28,951 bases of DNA from DASQWP01 sp050697555 (GTDB lineage Bacteria; Actinomycetota; Thermoleophilia; Gaiellales; Gaiellaceae): NCBI GenBank assembly GCA_050697555.1, contig JBOHAD010000029.1, positions 1 to 28,951 on the forward strand, read 5' to 3'. Of the stretch, positions 22,295-28,951 are shown piece by piece. The first letter of the stretch is position 1. The number at the start of each line of letters is the position of its first letter. Under the pieces are notes generated by a model, which saw nothing but the letters and a program-made list of their open reading frames with translations, ran no database searches and had not been told where the DNA came from. The translations under genes were made by a program, and so were the position numbers.

Positions 22295-23457
22295 GGCTCG
22301 ACGACGGGCGCGCCCGGGATCCCGCGCGAGGGCGCCTTCCCGCCGAGCCAGGCGTTCACGGTCGCGCCCACGTCCGAGAACTGGCCCTCGTGCACCGCCC
22401 CGGCCGCGTTCTTGCCCTCGACGTAGGCGAGCAGGAGAGCGTGCTCACGCGAGTGGTCGGTCGAGGGCGTCGTGGGATCGCAGCCGTGATCGGACGTGAG
22501 GATGAGGAGGTCGCCGGCGCGCAGCGCGTCCAGCAGGTCCGGGAGGCGCCGATCGAAGTCCTGGAGGCAGCGGTGGAAGTTCTCCGGGTCGTTGCGGTGA
22601 CCCCAGAGCATGTCGGTCTCCACGAGGTTCACGAACACGAGCCCGTCGTCGAGCTCCCGCAGAAGCCGCTCCGTCTCGCGGATCCCGTCGAAGTTCGACT
22701 TCGTCGGGTGCGACTCGTCGATGTCGACGCCCGCGAAGATGTCGTGGATCTTCCCCACGCCGTGCACGGCGGCGCCCGCTTCGCGAGCGAGGGTCAGGTA
22801 GTTCGGCTGCCGCGGCTTGAGCGACCAGTCGTGGCGGTTCGGCGTCCGCGTGTAGTTTCCCGGGTCGCCGACGAAGGGGCGGGCGATGACGCGCCCCACC
22901 GCGTGCTTGCCGGTGAGGATCTCGCGCGCGATCGTGCAGCCCGCGTACAGCTCCTCAAGGGGGATCGTCTCCTCGTGGGCGGCGACCTGGAAGACGGAGT
23001 CCGCGGACGTGTAGACGATCCATTTGCCCGTGCGCTGGTGCTCCTCGCCGAGCTCCTCGATGATCTCCGTGCCGGACGCGGGCTTGTTCCCGAGCACTCC
23101 GCGGCCGGTGCGGTGCGCGAACTCCTCGATCACCTCGAACGGAAAGCCGTGCGCATAGGTCGGCATCGCGACGGGCGTGACGATCCCCATCAGCTCCCAG
23201 TGGCCCGTGGTCGTGTCCTTCCCCTTGGAGCGCGCGACGAGGCGCCCTGCGATCGCGGGCGCGTGCGGCTGCGGCGGGCATCCCTCCAGGTCGTCGACGT
23301 TCCCGAGGCCGAGCTGCTCGAGGTTGGGGAGGTCGAGGCCGCCGACGGCGCGGGCGACGTTTCCGAGCGTGTGCGACCCTTCGTCGCCGTACTCCGCGGC
23401 GTCCGGCAGCTCGCCCGCCCCAACCGCGTCCAGCACGATGACGCAGGCGCGCGGCAT
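22291..23457 (-). CDS. deoB: Phosphopentomutase
   Basis: 388 aa, the usual length, of the alkaline-phosphatase superfamily. It converts (deoxy)ribose-1-phosphate to the 5-phosphate. The metal-binding D10 in VIVLDAVGAGELPDA, the nucleophile loop D81-TTTGHWE88, VNLVETDMLWGHRNDP and the second metal cluster TSDHGCDPTTPSTDHSREH are all intact. It is the first gene of deoB-methyltransferase-pdp-mutM. The ATG at 23457 is preceded 6 nt upstream by TAGAAT with no ribosome binding site, which suggests a leaderless message from a promoter shared with the divergent small gene. Confidence 0.97.
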   Translation of the reverse strand: MPRACVIVLDAVGAGELPDAAEYGDEGSHTLGNVARAVGGLDLPNLEQLGLGNVDDLEGCPPQPHAPAIAGRLVARSKGKDTTTGHWELMGIVTPVAMPTYAHGFPFEVIEEFAHRTGRGVLGNKPASGTEIIEELGEEHQRTGKWIVYTSADSVFQVAAHEETIPLEELYAGCTIAREILTGKHAVGRVIARPFVGDPGNYTRTPNRHDWSLKPRQPNYLTLAREAGAAVHGVGKIHDIFAGVDIDESHPTKSNFDGIRETERLLRELDDGLVFVNLVETDMLWGHRNDPENFHRCLQDFDRRLPDLLDALRAGDLLILTSDHGCDPTTPSTDHSREHALLLAYVEGKNAAGAVHEGQFSDVGATVNAWLGGKAPSRGIPGAPVVEP

Positions 23458-23462
23458 GGGAC

Positions 23463-23469
23463 TATTCTA
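23463..23469. promoter_or_regulatory. Overlapping divergent -10 elements (deoB / small membrane protein)
   Basis: The same 7 bp read TAGAAT on the minus strand (23464-23469, 6 nt before deoB) and TATTCT on the plus strand (23463-23468, 9 nt before the 44-aa gene). The 20-bp gap between the two start codons leaves no room for separate promoters, so a bidirectional promoter with a shared AT-rich core is likely. Confidence 0.5.
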
Positions 23470-23477
23470 TTGAGGCA

Positions 23478-23612
23478 ATGGACGCCGTCCTCGGCATCAT
23501 CGGCATCGCGCTCTGGATCGTCACCGTCATCGCTCTCGCGGCGGCGGTCACGTACGTCGTCGTGAAGATCAGCCCCGGGAACGGGGACGCGAAGCCGAAG
23601 TCCGAGGCGTAG
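23478..23612 (+). CDS. Small single-pass membrane protein (44 aa)
   Basis: The ORF begins MDAVLGIIGIALWIVTVIAL, continues hydrophobic through VTYVVVKI (one long helix, about residues 4-32) and ends in a hydrophilic Lys/Pro tail (SPGNGDAKPKSEA). It is preceded by a -10-like TATTCT and a close GAGG. Third positions are strongly G/C, and the gene fills the gap between divergent deoB and convergent ald. No family was recognised. The lysine-rich tail is predicted to be cytoplasmic. Small membrane proteins of this form can be subunits or regulators of larger complexes, but nothing here shows a partner. Confidence 0.65.
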   Translation: MDAVLGIIGIALWIVTVIALAAAVTYVVVKISPGNGDAKPKSEA

Positions 23613-23621
23613 ACCCGCGTC

Positions 23622-24746
23622 CTAGACCGGCTCGAGCGGAAGCACCTCGGCGAGCGGCGCGTAGGAGAGCCCGTGCGCCTCGGCGACGGCCTCGTACGTG
23701 AGCTTCCCGTCGAGGACGTTGACCCCGCGGGCGAGCGCGGGGTCGCGCGAGATGGCCTCGCGAACGCCGTGCTCGGCAATGGCCTCCACGTAGGGGAGAG
23801 TGACGTTCGTGAGCGCGAACGTCGACGTGATCGGCACCGCCCCCGGCATGTTCGACACGCAGTAGTGAGTGACGCCGTCGACGACGTAGACGGGGTCGGA
23901 GTGAGTCGTCGGCCTCGACGTCTCGAAGCAGCCGCCCTGGTCGATGGAAACGTCGGCGATGACGGCGCCATCCTTCATCGCCGCGATCATCTCGCCCGTC
24001 ACGAGCTTTGGCGCCCGCGCGCCCGGGATGAGGACGGCGCCGATGACGACATCCGCCTCGAGCACGGACTTCTCCACCTCGAGCGCGCTCGAGTAGACGA
24101 GCTCCACGCGTCCGGAAAGGATCTCCTCGAGGTGCCGGAGGCGGTCGACGGACTTGTCCAGGATCCGCACCTGCGCACCCAGCCCGAGCGCGATGATCGC
24201 CGCGTTGTAGCCGACCATGCCGCCGCCGATGATCACGACCTTGCCGGGCGGCACGCCGGCGACCCCGCCGAGCAGGAGCCCGCGCCCGCCGAGCGGCTTC
24301 TCGAGGAAGTAGGAGCCCGCCTGCGCCGCCAAGCGGCCCGCCACCTCGCTCATCGGCGCGAGGAGCGGCAGCTGGCGGTCGTCCGTCTCGACCGTCTCGT
24401 AGGCGATGCACGTCGCGCCGCTCTCGATGAGCGCGCGCGTGAGCTCCTCGTCCGCGGCCAGATGCAGGTACGTGAAAAGGACCAGCCCGTCGCGCAGGCG
24501 ACCGAACTCCTCCGGGAGCGGCTCCTTCACCTTGAGCACGAGGTCGCTCGACGCCCAGACGTCCTCGACCGAGCCGAGGCGGGCCCCGACGGCCTCGTAG
24601 TCCGCGTCGGGGAAGGAGCTCCCCAGCCCTGCTCCCGCCTCGACCAGGACGTCGTGGCCCCGCCCGCGCAGCTCGCGCGCACCGGCGGGGGTGAGCGCGA
24701 CTCGGTATTCGTCCTGCTTGATCTCCTTGACGACGCCGATCTGCAA
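23622..24746 (-). CDS. ald: Alanine dehydrogenase
   Basis: 374 aa, matching the family (about 371). It performs NAD-dependent oxidative deamination of L-alanine to pyruvate. The sequence shows the N-terminal IGVVKEIKQDEYRVALTPAG (substrate Arg), VLKVKEP (Lys), YLHLAAD (His), the NAD-binding VVIIGGGMVGYNAA, the D-containing VSIDQGGCFETSRPTTHSDP and SNMPGAVPITSTFALTN. The start is TTG 24746, which places the family N-terminus at residue 2. No ATG or GTG fits, and a TATCTT hexamer lies 9 nt upstream. It is 17 nt downstream of the DUF3866 gene on the same strand. Pyruvate from alanine could feed the dikinase encoded elsewhere in the window, but this is speculative. Confidence 0.96.
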   Translation of the reverse strand: MQIGVVKEIKQDEYRVALTPAGARELRGRGHDVLVEAGAGLGSSFPDADYEAVGARLGSVEDVWASSDLVLKVKEPLPEEFGRLRDGLVLFTYLHLAADEELTRALIESGATCIAYETVETDDRQLPLLAPMSEVAGRLAAQAGSYFLEKPLGGRGLLLGGVAGVPPGKVVIIGGGMVGYNAAIIALGLGAQVRILDKSVDRLRHLEEILSGRVELVYSSALEVEKSVLEADVVIGAVLIPGARAPKLVTGEMIAAMKDGAVIADVSIDQGGCFETSRPTTHSDPVYVVDGVTHYCVSNMPGAVPITSTFALTNVTLPYVEAIAEHGVREAISRDPALARGVNVLDGKLTYEAVAEAHGLSYAPLAEVLPLEPV

Positions 24747-24763
24747 GGCCGGCGAAAGATATC

Positions 24764-25753
24764 TCAGGGTACGAGGCCGCGAGCCAGGCGACCGGCGGCG
24801 AACGCGGCGGCGAAGAACCAGGGGTCCTCGTCCGGGCCGCGGCCCATGTGCGAGAGAGGGAGGCCCTCGCACGCCTCGCGCCAGCCGGAGACGTCGACCT
24901 CCTCGACGGTCCCCACCCCGGGCGGGACGCCCAGCCCTTCCGGCCAGGCGACCTTCACCGGCCCGAGGCAGAGCTCGATCGCGGCGAACGTGTGGTGGGA
25001 GACGCCGCGGTGGCGCCCGCGCGAGTCGGCGTCCGAGATGCGCGGCGCCAGGATCGGCGCTCCACCGAGGGCGGTCGCCGTGTTCGCCGCCTCCGCGGCG
25101 GCGACGCCTCCGTGGCCGAAGCGCGTGCCGGTTCCGACGACCCCTGGCCCGACCGAGCAGACAACTGCCTCGACGCCCTCCCGCGCGCACCAGAGGAGCG
25201 CGGAAGCCACCGTGACGCAGGCGACGTCGCCGTCCAGGGACGGGCCTGCGGCGACGGCCGCGCGCAGGAATCCATCGGCCCGGAGCGAGCGAACCGCGTC
25301 CGAGAGCGAGACCGGGAGCGCGCCGCCCCCGAGCTGGACGTAGGCGACCGCGAGCTCGCGGCCGAGCCCCGCGCAGGCGGGAGCGACCTGGCTGTGGAGC
25401 GAGCAGCAGACGACGGGCGTGTCGACGAGGCGCTCGGGCCATTCCTCGGCCTCCTCCTCGGCGTGGAGCACGGCGTGCTGGAGCGGCGTGTACGGGAGCT
25501 TCATCACGTGCGCGCCCTGCGTGGGGGCGAGGCCGAGCCCGCGGGTGAGATTGGCGTGCAGGACGTCGAAGCCGCCCGAGCCGAGGCCGAGCTCGGCCGC
25601 CTGGACGTTGACGAGAACGTCGTCCCCGAGCGCGACCGGGCCCGTCATCCGCGGGTAGGCGACGCACGGGCGGCCGTCGACCTCGAGCCGCACGAACCCC
25701 TCGTGGCGCTCGGTGACGGCGGTGACCGTGCCGCGCCTAAGCGTGAGCGGCAC
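24764..25753 (-). CDS. DUF3866 family protein
   Basis: 329 aa. I recognise it from the N-terminal LRRGTVTAV-E-x-GFVRLEVDG region, the GGFDVLHANLTRGLGL and HVMKLPYTPLQHAVLHAEEE segments, VVGTGTRFGHGGVAAAEAAN and SDADSRGRHRGVSHHTFAAI. The last two, with clustered His, Arg and Asp, look like an active site or ligand pocket. The function is unknown. The family occurs in Firmicutes and deep actinobacteria, as I recall often near M20 peptidase, deoB and pdp genes, and a similar set is present here. There is no signal peptide, so it is probably cytoplasmic. The GTG start at 25753 overlaps the end of the M20 gene by 17 nt. Confidence 0.85.
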   Translation of the reverse strand: MPLTLRRGTVTAVTERHEGFVRLEVDGRPCVAYPRMTGPVALGDDVLVNVQAAELGLGSGGFDVLHANLTRGLGLAPTQGAHVMKLPYTPLQHAVLHAEEEAEEWPERLVDTPVVCCSLHSQVAPACAGLGRELAVAYVQLGGGALPVSLSDAVRSLRADGFLRAAVAAGPSLDGDVACVTVASALLWCAREGVEAVVCSVGPGVVGTGTRFGHGGVAAAEAANTATALGGAPILAPRISDADSRGRHRGVSHHTFAAIELCLGPVKVAWPEGLGVPPGVGTVEEVDVSGWREACEGLPLSHMGRGPDEDPWFFAAAFAAGRLARGLVP

Positions 25754-26846
25754 GGGCGGCGTCCACGAGCTCGAGGGTCACGCCCACCATTCCCTCGAGG
25801 TCGGCGACGGTGATCTCCTCCTCGGCGGTGTGCACCTTCGACATGCCGTTCGCCATGTTCACGCAGGGGACGCCGGCCGCGTTGAAGACGTTCGCGTCCG
25901 CGCCGCCGCCGACCTCGAGCTCGCGCGGCGCGTAGCCGGCGCGCTCAAGGGCCGTCTTCGCCAGGAGGAGCGCCGGGTCGTCGGACGCGAGGCGATAGCC
26001 CAGATACTTCTCCTCGACCGTCGCCTCGACCTCGCACTCGGCCACGGTGCCCGCGAACGTGAAGCAGTCGAGCATCTCCTGAACGAGGTCGGCGAGCTTC
26101 CGCGCGTCGCGTGAACGCGCCTCGGCCGCGAGCGCGCAGCGCGCCGGGATCACGTTCCTGGCCGAGCCGCCCTCGATCCGCCCGACGTTCGCGGTCGTCT
26201 CCTCGTCGATCCGCCCGAGCCGCAGATCGGCGACCGCCTTCGCGGCGGCGAAGATCGCGGAGCGGCCGTCCTCGGGGTTGATGCCCGAATGCGCCGGCCG
26301 GCCCGTGAAGACGATGTCCAGCGTGCACCCGGACGGTGCCGCGACGACGACGTCGCCGACCGAGCCCGAGTAGTCGTAGACGAAGCCGAGCCGCGCCTCG
26401 AGACGCGTGTGGTCGAACTCCTTCGCCCCCTCGAGCCCGGTCTCCTCACGCGTCGTGAAGAGAAGCTCGACACCGGCGTGCGGCCGTCCCTCCGAGAGGA
26501 GGAGGCGCGCGGCCTCGAGCAGCACGGCCACGGCGGCCTTGTTGTCGGCGCCGAGGATCGTGCCCGCCGCGTTCCGGACGACGCCGTCCTCGACCACCGG
26601 CTCGATCGAGCCTGCGGGCGGCACGGTGTCCATGTGGGCGCAGAGGAAGATCGGCGTGCCTCCGTCCTCCGTGGCCGGGAGCCGCGCGAGCAGGTTCCCG
26701 CTCTCGTCCTCCTCGGCAGCGAGCCCGAGCCTGCGGAGGTAGTCGCGCACGTAGTCCGCGACGGCGGCCTCCTCCCCGGAAGGACTGGGGATCGCGGCGA
26801 GCTCGAGGAAGACGGGCAGGACGTCGGAGGCCCAGGTCGCCTTCAC
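25737..26846 (-). CDS. M20-family metallopeptidase (peptidase T-like)
   Basis: 369 aa. A di-zinc aminopeptidase or tripeptidase fold: H71-M-D73 in LCAHMDTVPP, bridging D101 in LGADNKAAVA, E134/E135 in TTREETGLEGAKEFDH, D158 in VYDYSG and the last ligand in SKVHTAEEEI. A dimerisation domain is inserted at about 165-280 (DIVFTGRPAHSGINPEDGRSA). It resembles the PepT-like group and is predicted to cleave short peptides in the cytoplasm. The start is GTG 26846, with TAGAAT 7 nt upstream and no ribosome binding site (leaderless). The extension to 26918 would run across the divergent PAS gene start. Confidence 0.92.
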   Translation of the reverse strand: MKATWASDVLPVFLELAAIPSPSGEEAAVADYVRDYLRRLGLAAEEDESGNLLARLPATEDGGTPIFLCAHMDTVPPAGSIEPVVEDGVVRNAAGTILGADNKAAVAVLLEAARLLLSEGRPHAGVELLFTTREETGLEGAKEFDHTRLEARLGFVYDYSGSVGDVVVAAPSGCTLDIVFTGRPAHSGINPEDGRSAIFAAAKAVADLRLGRIDEETTANVGRIEGGSARNVIPARCALAAEARSRDARKLADLVQEMLDCFTFAGTVAECEVEATVEEKYLGYRLASDDPALLLAKTALERAGYAPRELEVGGGADANVFNAAGVPCVNMANGMSKVHTAEEEITVADLEGMVGVTLELVDAARAAHA

Positions 26847-26853
26847 CCGCGCG

Positions 26854-26859
26854 ATTCTA
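26854..26859 (-). promoter_or_regulatory. Putative -10 of leaderless M20 peptidase promoter
   Basis: TAGAAT on the minus strand, 7 nt before GTG 26846. A plus-strand TACTGT (26865-26870), 11 nt before the PAS gene ATG, is a possible divergent -10, so the 35-bp gap holds two promoters. Confidence 0.5.
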
Positions 26860-26881
26860 CGAGTTACTGTTGGAGGGGCCG

Positions 26882-27247
26882 ATGATCGTGGACGCGCAAG
26901 ATCTGATCCAGACCACACTGCTCGGGGAGGCGGCCGAGAACGCGCCGCTCGGCATCTTCGTCGCAGACGAGGAGATGACCTACGTCGCGGTCAACCGGCG
27001 CGGCTGTGAGCTCGTAGGCTACGAGCGGGAGGAGCTGCTCTCGCTCAAGGTCTCCGACGTCAGCCCATTCCCGCCCAGCCGGGAGCAGTACGAGGAGATC
27101 ATCGCCCGCGGCGAGCTCAGCGGGACGTCGCGACTTCTGCGCAAGGACGGAACCGAGCTCGACATCGAGTTCTGGGCGATGACGACGCGCGTCGCTCAGA
27201 TGTCCGTCTACGTGGCGTTCATCAGGCCGCTCGACGAGCAGGCTTAG
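26882..27247 (+). CDS. Single-domain PAS protein
   Basis: 121 aa consisting of one PAS domain: APLGIFVADEEMTYVAVNRRGCELVGYEREELLSLKVSDV, then the typical DGTELDIEFWAMTTR strand pair and a short end. There is no output domain, signal peptide or membrane helix, so it must signal through a partner or simply bind a ligand. The ATG at 26882 has a GGAGGGG Shine-Dalgarno ending 3 nt upstream. A TTG at 26870 would overlap that site and is unlikely. It diverges from the M20 peptidase and is followed after 35 nt by the exported protein gene. Confidence 0.85.
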   Translation: MIVDAQDLIQTTLLGEAAENAPLGIFVADEEMTYVAVNRRGCELVGYEREELLSLKVSDVSPFPPSREQYEEIIARGELSGTSRLLRKDGTELDIEFWAMTTRVAQMSVYVAFIRPLDEQA

Positions 27248-27282
27248 CGGACTTCGGCTGCCTGCTCCGCCGTAAAGCGTGG

Positions 27283-28098
27283 GTGCGCAGGTACGTCTCC
27301 TGGGCCGTCGTCGCCGCCGTAGGCGTCGTCGGGATCGCGGCGACGGTCGACGCGCTCGTCCCCCGTGAGCAAGCCTCCGGCCGGAAACCGCTTGCGTCTC
27401 GGACGGTCCCCATACAGTCGGCGGACGCCCGCCCGTCGATCCCGACGTGCGACAGGAGCCAGCTCGAATTCAACCTCGAGATCATCGACGGCCCCGTTGC
27501 CGTACTTCGACATGTTCGCGGCGAGCGATGTCGCCGGGCTGAGCTTCCCCTGCACGTGCGCATCCTCCCGGCGGCCGGCCGGCCCGAAGGCGAGATCTTC
27601 GGTCCCGAAGGGGTCCTGAGCGGTACCTTCTCCACAGGCGTCGAGCATGGCGCCGCGTTTCGCTACCGGCCGACCTGCGCCGAGCGCGGCCCGTTCGTCG
27701 CCCTAGCGGTCACGGGCGGCTTCGCGGCGCGACGCGAGATCCCGACCGACGAGCCGTGCTTCCCTGCGGTCCAGCGAAAGGTCGTCGCCCTCGGCCCCGG
27801 ACGCGACGCGGCCTCCTTCGCCGTCGAGGCCATCGAGCCGTCCACCCACACGTTCACCGTCCGGGTGCTCCTTCCACGTGCCGCCAGAGTCGCGATCTCG
27901 ATTCAGACGCCGGGACCTACGATCACCGTGCTCAACGAGGGCCGGCGTCGGGACTGCCACAGGCGTGGAGCGAACGATCTCTGCATCTACGGCTATGCGG
28001 CTCTGCCAGAGGAACCAGGCGAGTGGCTCGTCTCGATGCGCAAGACCTCGCCCGGGCCGGCGACAGTGCGCTTCCAGATCAGGTTCGAGGCGGTCTAG
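27283..28098 (+). CDS. Exported protein of unknown function
   Basis: 271 aa from GTG 27283. A basic start (MRRYVS) and a hydrophobic helix (WAVVAAVGVVGIAATVDAL) form a signal anchor or signal peptide. The rest is predicted beta-rich in two parts. Residues about 55-165 contain Cys at PTCDRS, GERCRRAE, RPTCAERG and EPCFPA. Residues about 170-270 contain DCHRRGANDLC and end in a beta-sandwich-like ATVRFQIRFEAV. The even number of cysteines suggests disulfides outside the cell. No family was recognised. The second part loosely resembles pre-peptidase or IPT-like sandwich domains. It ends in a CTAG shared with the pyrG stop on the other strand. Confidence 0.75.
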   Translation: MRRYVSWAVVAAVGVVGIAATVDALVPREQASGRKPLASRTVPIQSADARPSIPTCDRSQLEFNLEIIDGPVAVLRHVRGERCRRAELPLHVRILPAAGRPEGEIFGPEGVLSGTFSTGVEHGAAFRYRPTCAERGPFVALAVTGGFAARREIPTDEPCFPAVQRKVVALGPGRDAASFAVEAIEPSTHTFTVRVLLPRAARVAISIQTPGPTITVLNEGRRRDCHRRGANDLCIYGYAALPEEPGEWLVSMRKTSPGPATVRFQIRFEAV

Positions 28099-28951
28099 GA
28101 ACGCGTCGCCGTCGCGGCCACCCGGCCGCGTGCTCTCGCGCGCTCCAGCGCCGCCCCGACGAACTCGCGGAAGAGCGGTGCCGGGCGCGTCGGGCGCGAC
28201 TTGAACTCCGGGTGGAACTGGCTGGCCACGAACCACGGGTGCTCGGGCAGCTCGAGGACCTCGACGAGCCGTCCTTCCTGGTACGTCCCCGAGACGACGA
28301 GCCCCGCCTCGACAAGCCGCGGCCGGAAGTGGTTATTGACCTCGTAGCGGTGCCGGTGGCGCTCGTAGATCACGTCCTCGCCGTACGCCGCCTGCGCGCG
28401 CGTCCCCTCTGCCAGGTCGACCGGCTGCGCCCCCAGGCGCATCGTGCCGCCGAGGTCCTCGATCTCCTTCTGCTCCGGGAGAAGGTCGATGACGGGGAAG
28501 GGCGTCTCCGGATCCATCTCCGTCGAGTTCGCGCCGTCCAGGCCGACGACGTGGCGGGCGAACTCGGAGCTGGCGACGTGCATCCCGAGGCAGATGCCGA
28601 GGTAGGGAATCCCCTGCTCGCGGGCGACGCGGCACGCCGTGATCTTTCCTTCCCAGCCGCGCGAGCCGAAGCCGCCGGGGACGAGCACGCCGTCCACCTG
28701 CTCGAGCTCGGCGACGGCCTCCTCGAAACTCATGCCCTCGGCGTCGACCCAGCGGACGTTTACGTTCGTGCCGTGGTGGATGCCCGCGTGCTTGAGAGCC
28801 TCGTGCACCGAGAGGTACGCGTCCTGGAGCTTCACGTACTTGCCGACGAGAGCGATCTCCACCTGACCCTCCCGCGTGCCGATCTTCTGCGCGAGCAGCT
28901 CCCATTCGCCCAGGTCGGCCTGGCCCTCGGGGAGCCCGAGCCTGCGGCAGA
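28095..28951 (-). CDS. pyrG: CTP synthase, C-terminal part (cut by window edge)
   Basis: Only the last 285 or so codons are in the window; the gene continues beyond 28951. Visible are the end of the amidoligase domain linker (LGLPEGQADLGEWELLAQKI) and the whole glutamine amidotransferase domain starting VEIALVGKYVKLQDAYLSV. It makes CTP from UTP, ATP and glutamine. The nucleophile Cys lies in GICLGMH, where most CTP synthases have GICLGMQ. The catalytic His and Glu are in QFHPEFKSRP, and the GANSTEMDPETPFPVIDLLPEQ loop is intact. The TAG stop is within a CTAG shared with the convergent exported-protein gene. Confidence 0.96.
   Translation of the reverse strand, partial: CRRLGLPEGQADLGEWELLAQKIGTREGQVEIALVGKYVKLQDAYLSVHEALKHAGIHHGTNVNVRWVDAEGMSFEEAVAELEQVDGVLVPGGFGSRGWEGKITACRVAREQGIPYLGICLGMHVASSEFARHVVGLDGANSTEMDPETPFPVIDLLPEQKEIEDLGGTMRLGAQPVDLAEGTRAQAAYGEDVIYERHRHRYEVNNHFRPRLVEAGLVVSGTYQEGRLVEVLELPEHPWFVASQFHPEFKSRPTRPAPLFREFVGAALERARARGRVAATATRS

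Noticed and set aside
1..28951. Mobile elements, CRISPR arrays, prophage or toxin-antitoxin loci
   Set aside because: I found no transposase, integrase, phage or Cas-like proteins, no evenly spaced direct repeats and no terminal inverted repeats. Composition appears uniform by eye.

Overview
The window is very GC-rich DNA packed with short intergenic gaps, NTGA start/stop overlaps, frequent GTG/TTG starts and high-GC third codon positions. The gene content suggests a deep-branching actinobacterium of the Thermoleophilia type (Gaiella/Solirubrobacter relatives): a two-subunit glycyl-tRNA synthetase instead of the single-chain enzyme of most actinobacteria, a DUF3866 protein, Tat-type ferritin-like proteins, a small actinobacterial Ppx and a CYTH-CHAD protein. 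This placement is inferred from gene content and was not tested with a phylogeny. I see no rRNA, confident tRNA, CRISPR array, transposase or phage gene. It looks like ordinary chromosome.

Layout. (1) 43-3464, minus strand: an envelope operon of two paralogous Tat-exported ferritin-like proteins, an L,D-transpeptidase and a membrane-anchored protein with an uncharacterised C-terminal domain, ending in a long hairpin. (2) 3539-6154: pyruvate, phosphate dikinase (minus), with a divergent plus-strand segment (6191-6490) holding a possible 50-codon ORF and a run of consecutive hairpins that ends in an intrinsic terminator. (3) 6650-10967, minus: glyQ-glyS-ppsR-small membrane protein-ydeI-like, mostly joined by 4-nt overlaps. 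PpsR is the predicted regulator of the dikinase next door. (4) 11224-16873: a polyphosphate neighbourhood. ppk and ppx are on the plus strand, with a PHO-box-like triple repeat upstream. A 59-aa gene diverges from ppk. Facing them on the minus strand are CYTH-CHAD, a Nudix hydrolase and a SixA-like phosphatase. The last two together look like mycobacterial MutT1 split into two overlapping genes. (5) 16962-18353: a 41-codon ORF, recO, a glutaredoxin and a small membrane-protein gene that appears frameshifted. (6) 18354-23457, minus: deoB-methyltransferase-pdp-mutM and an esterase (nucleoside salvage and oxidised-base repair), diverging from a 44-aa membrane protein. (7) 23622-26846, minus: M20 peptidase-DUF3866-alanine dehydrogenase. 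(8) 26882-28951: a stand-alone PAS protein, an unrecognised exported protein, and the 3' part of pyrG.

One regulatory theme recurs. Six minus-strand genes (glyQ, CYTH-CHAD, recO, esterase, deoB, M20 peptidase) have a TAGNNT hexamer 6-8 nt before the start codon and mostly lack a usable Shine-Dalgarno sequence. This is the arrangement expected of leaderless transcripts. The most novel-looking items are the structured RNA candidate at 6334-6490, the PHO-like box before ppk, the split MutT1/CHAD polyphosphate cluster, the 18-bp dyad at the CYTH-CHAD promoter and the ferritin/L,D-transpeptidase operon.
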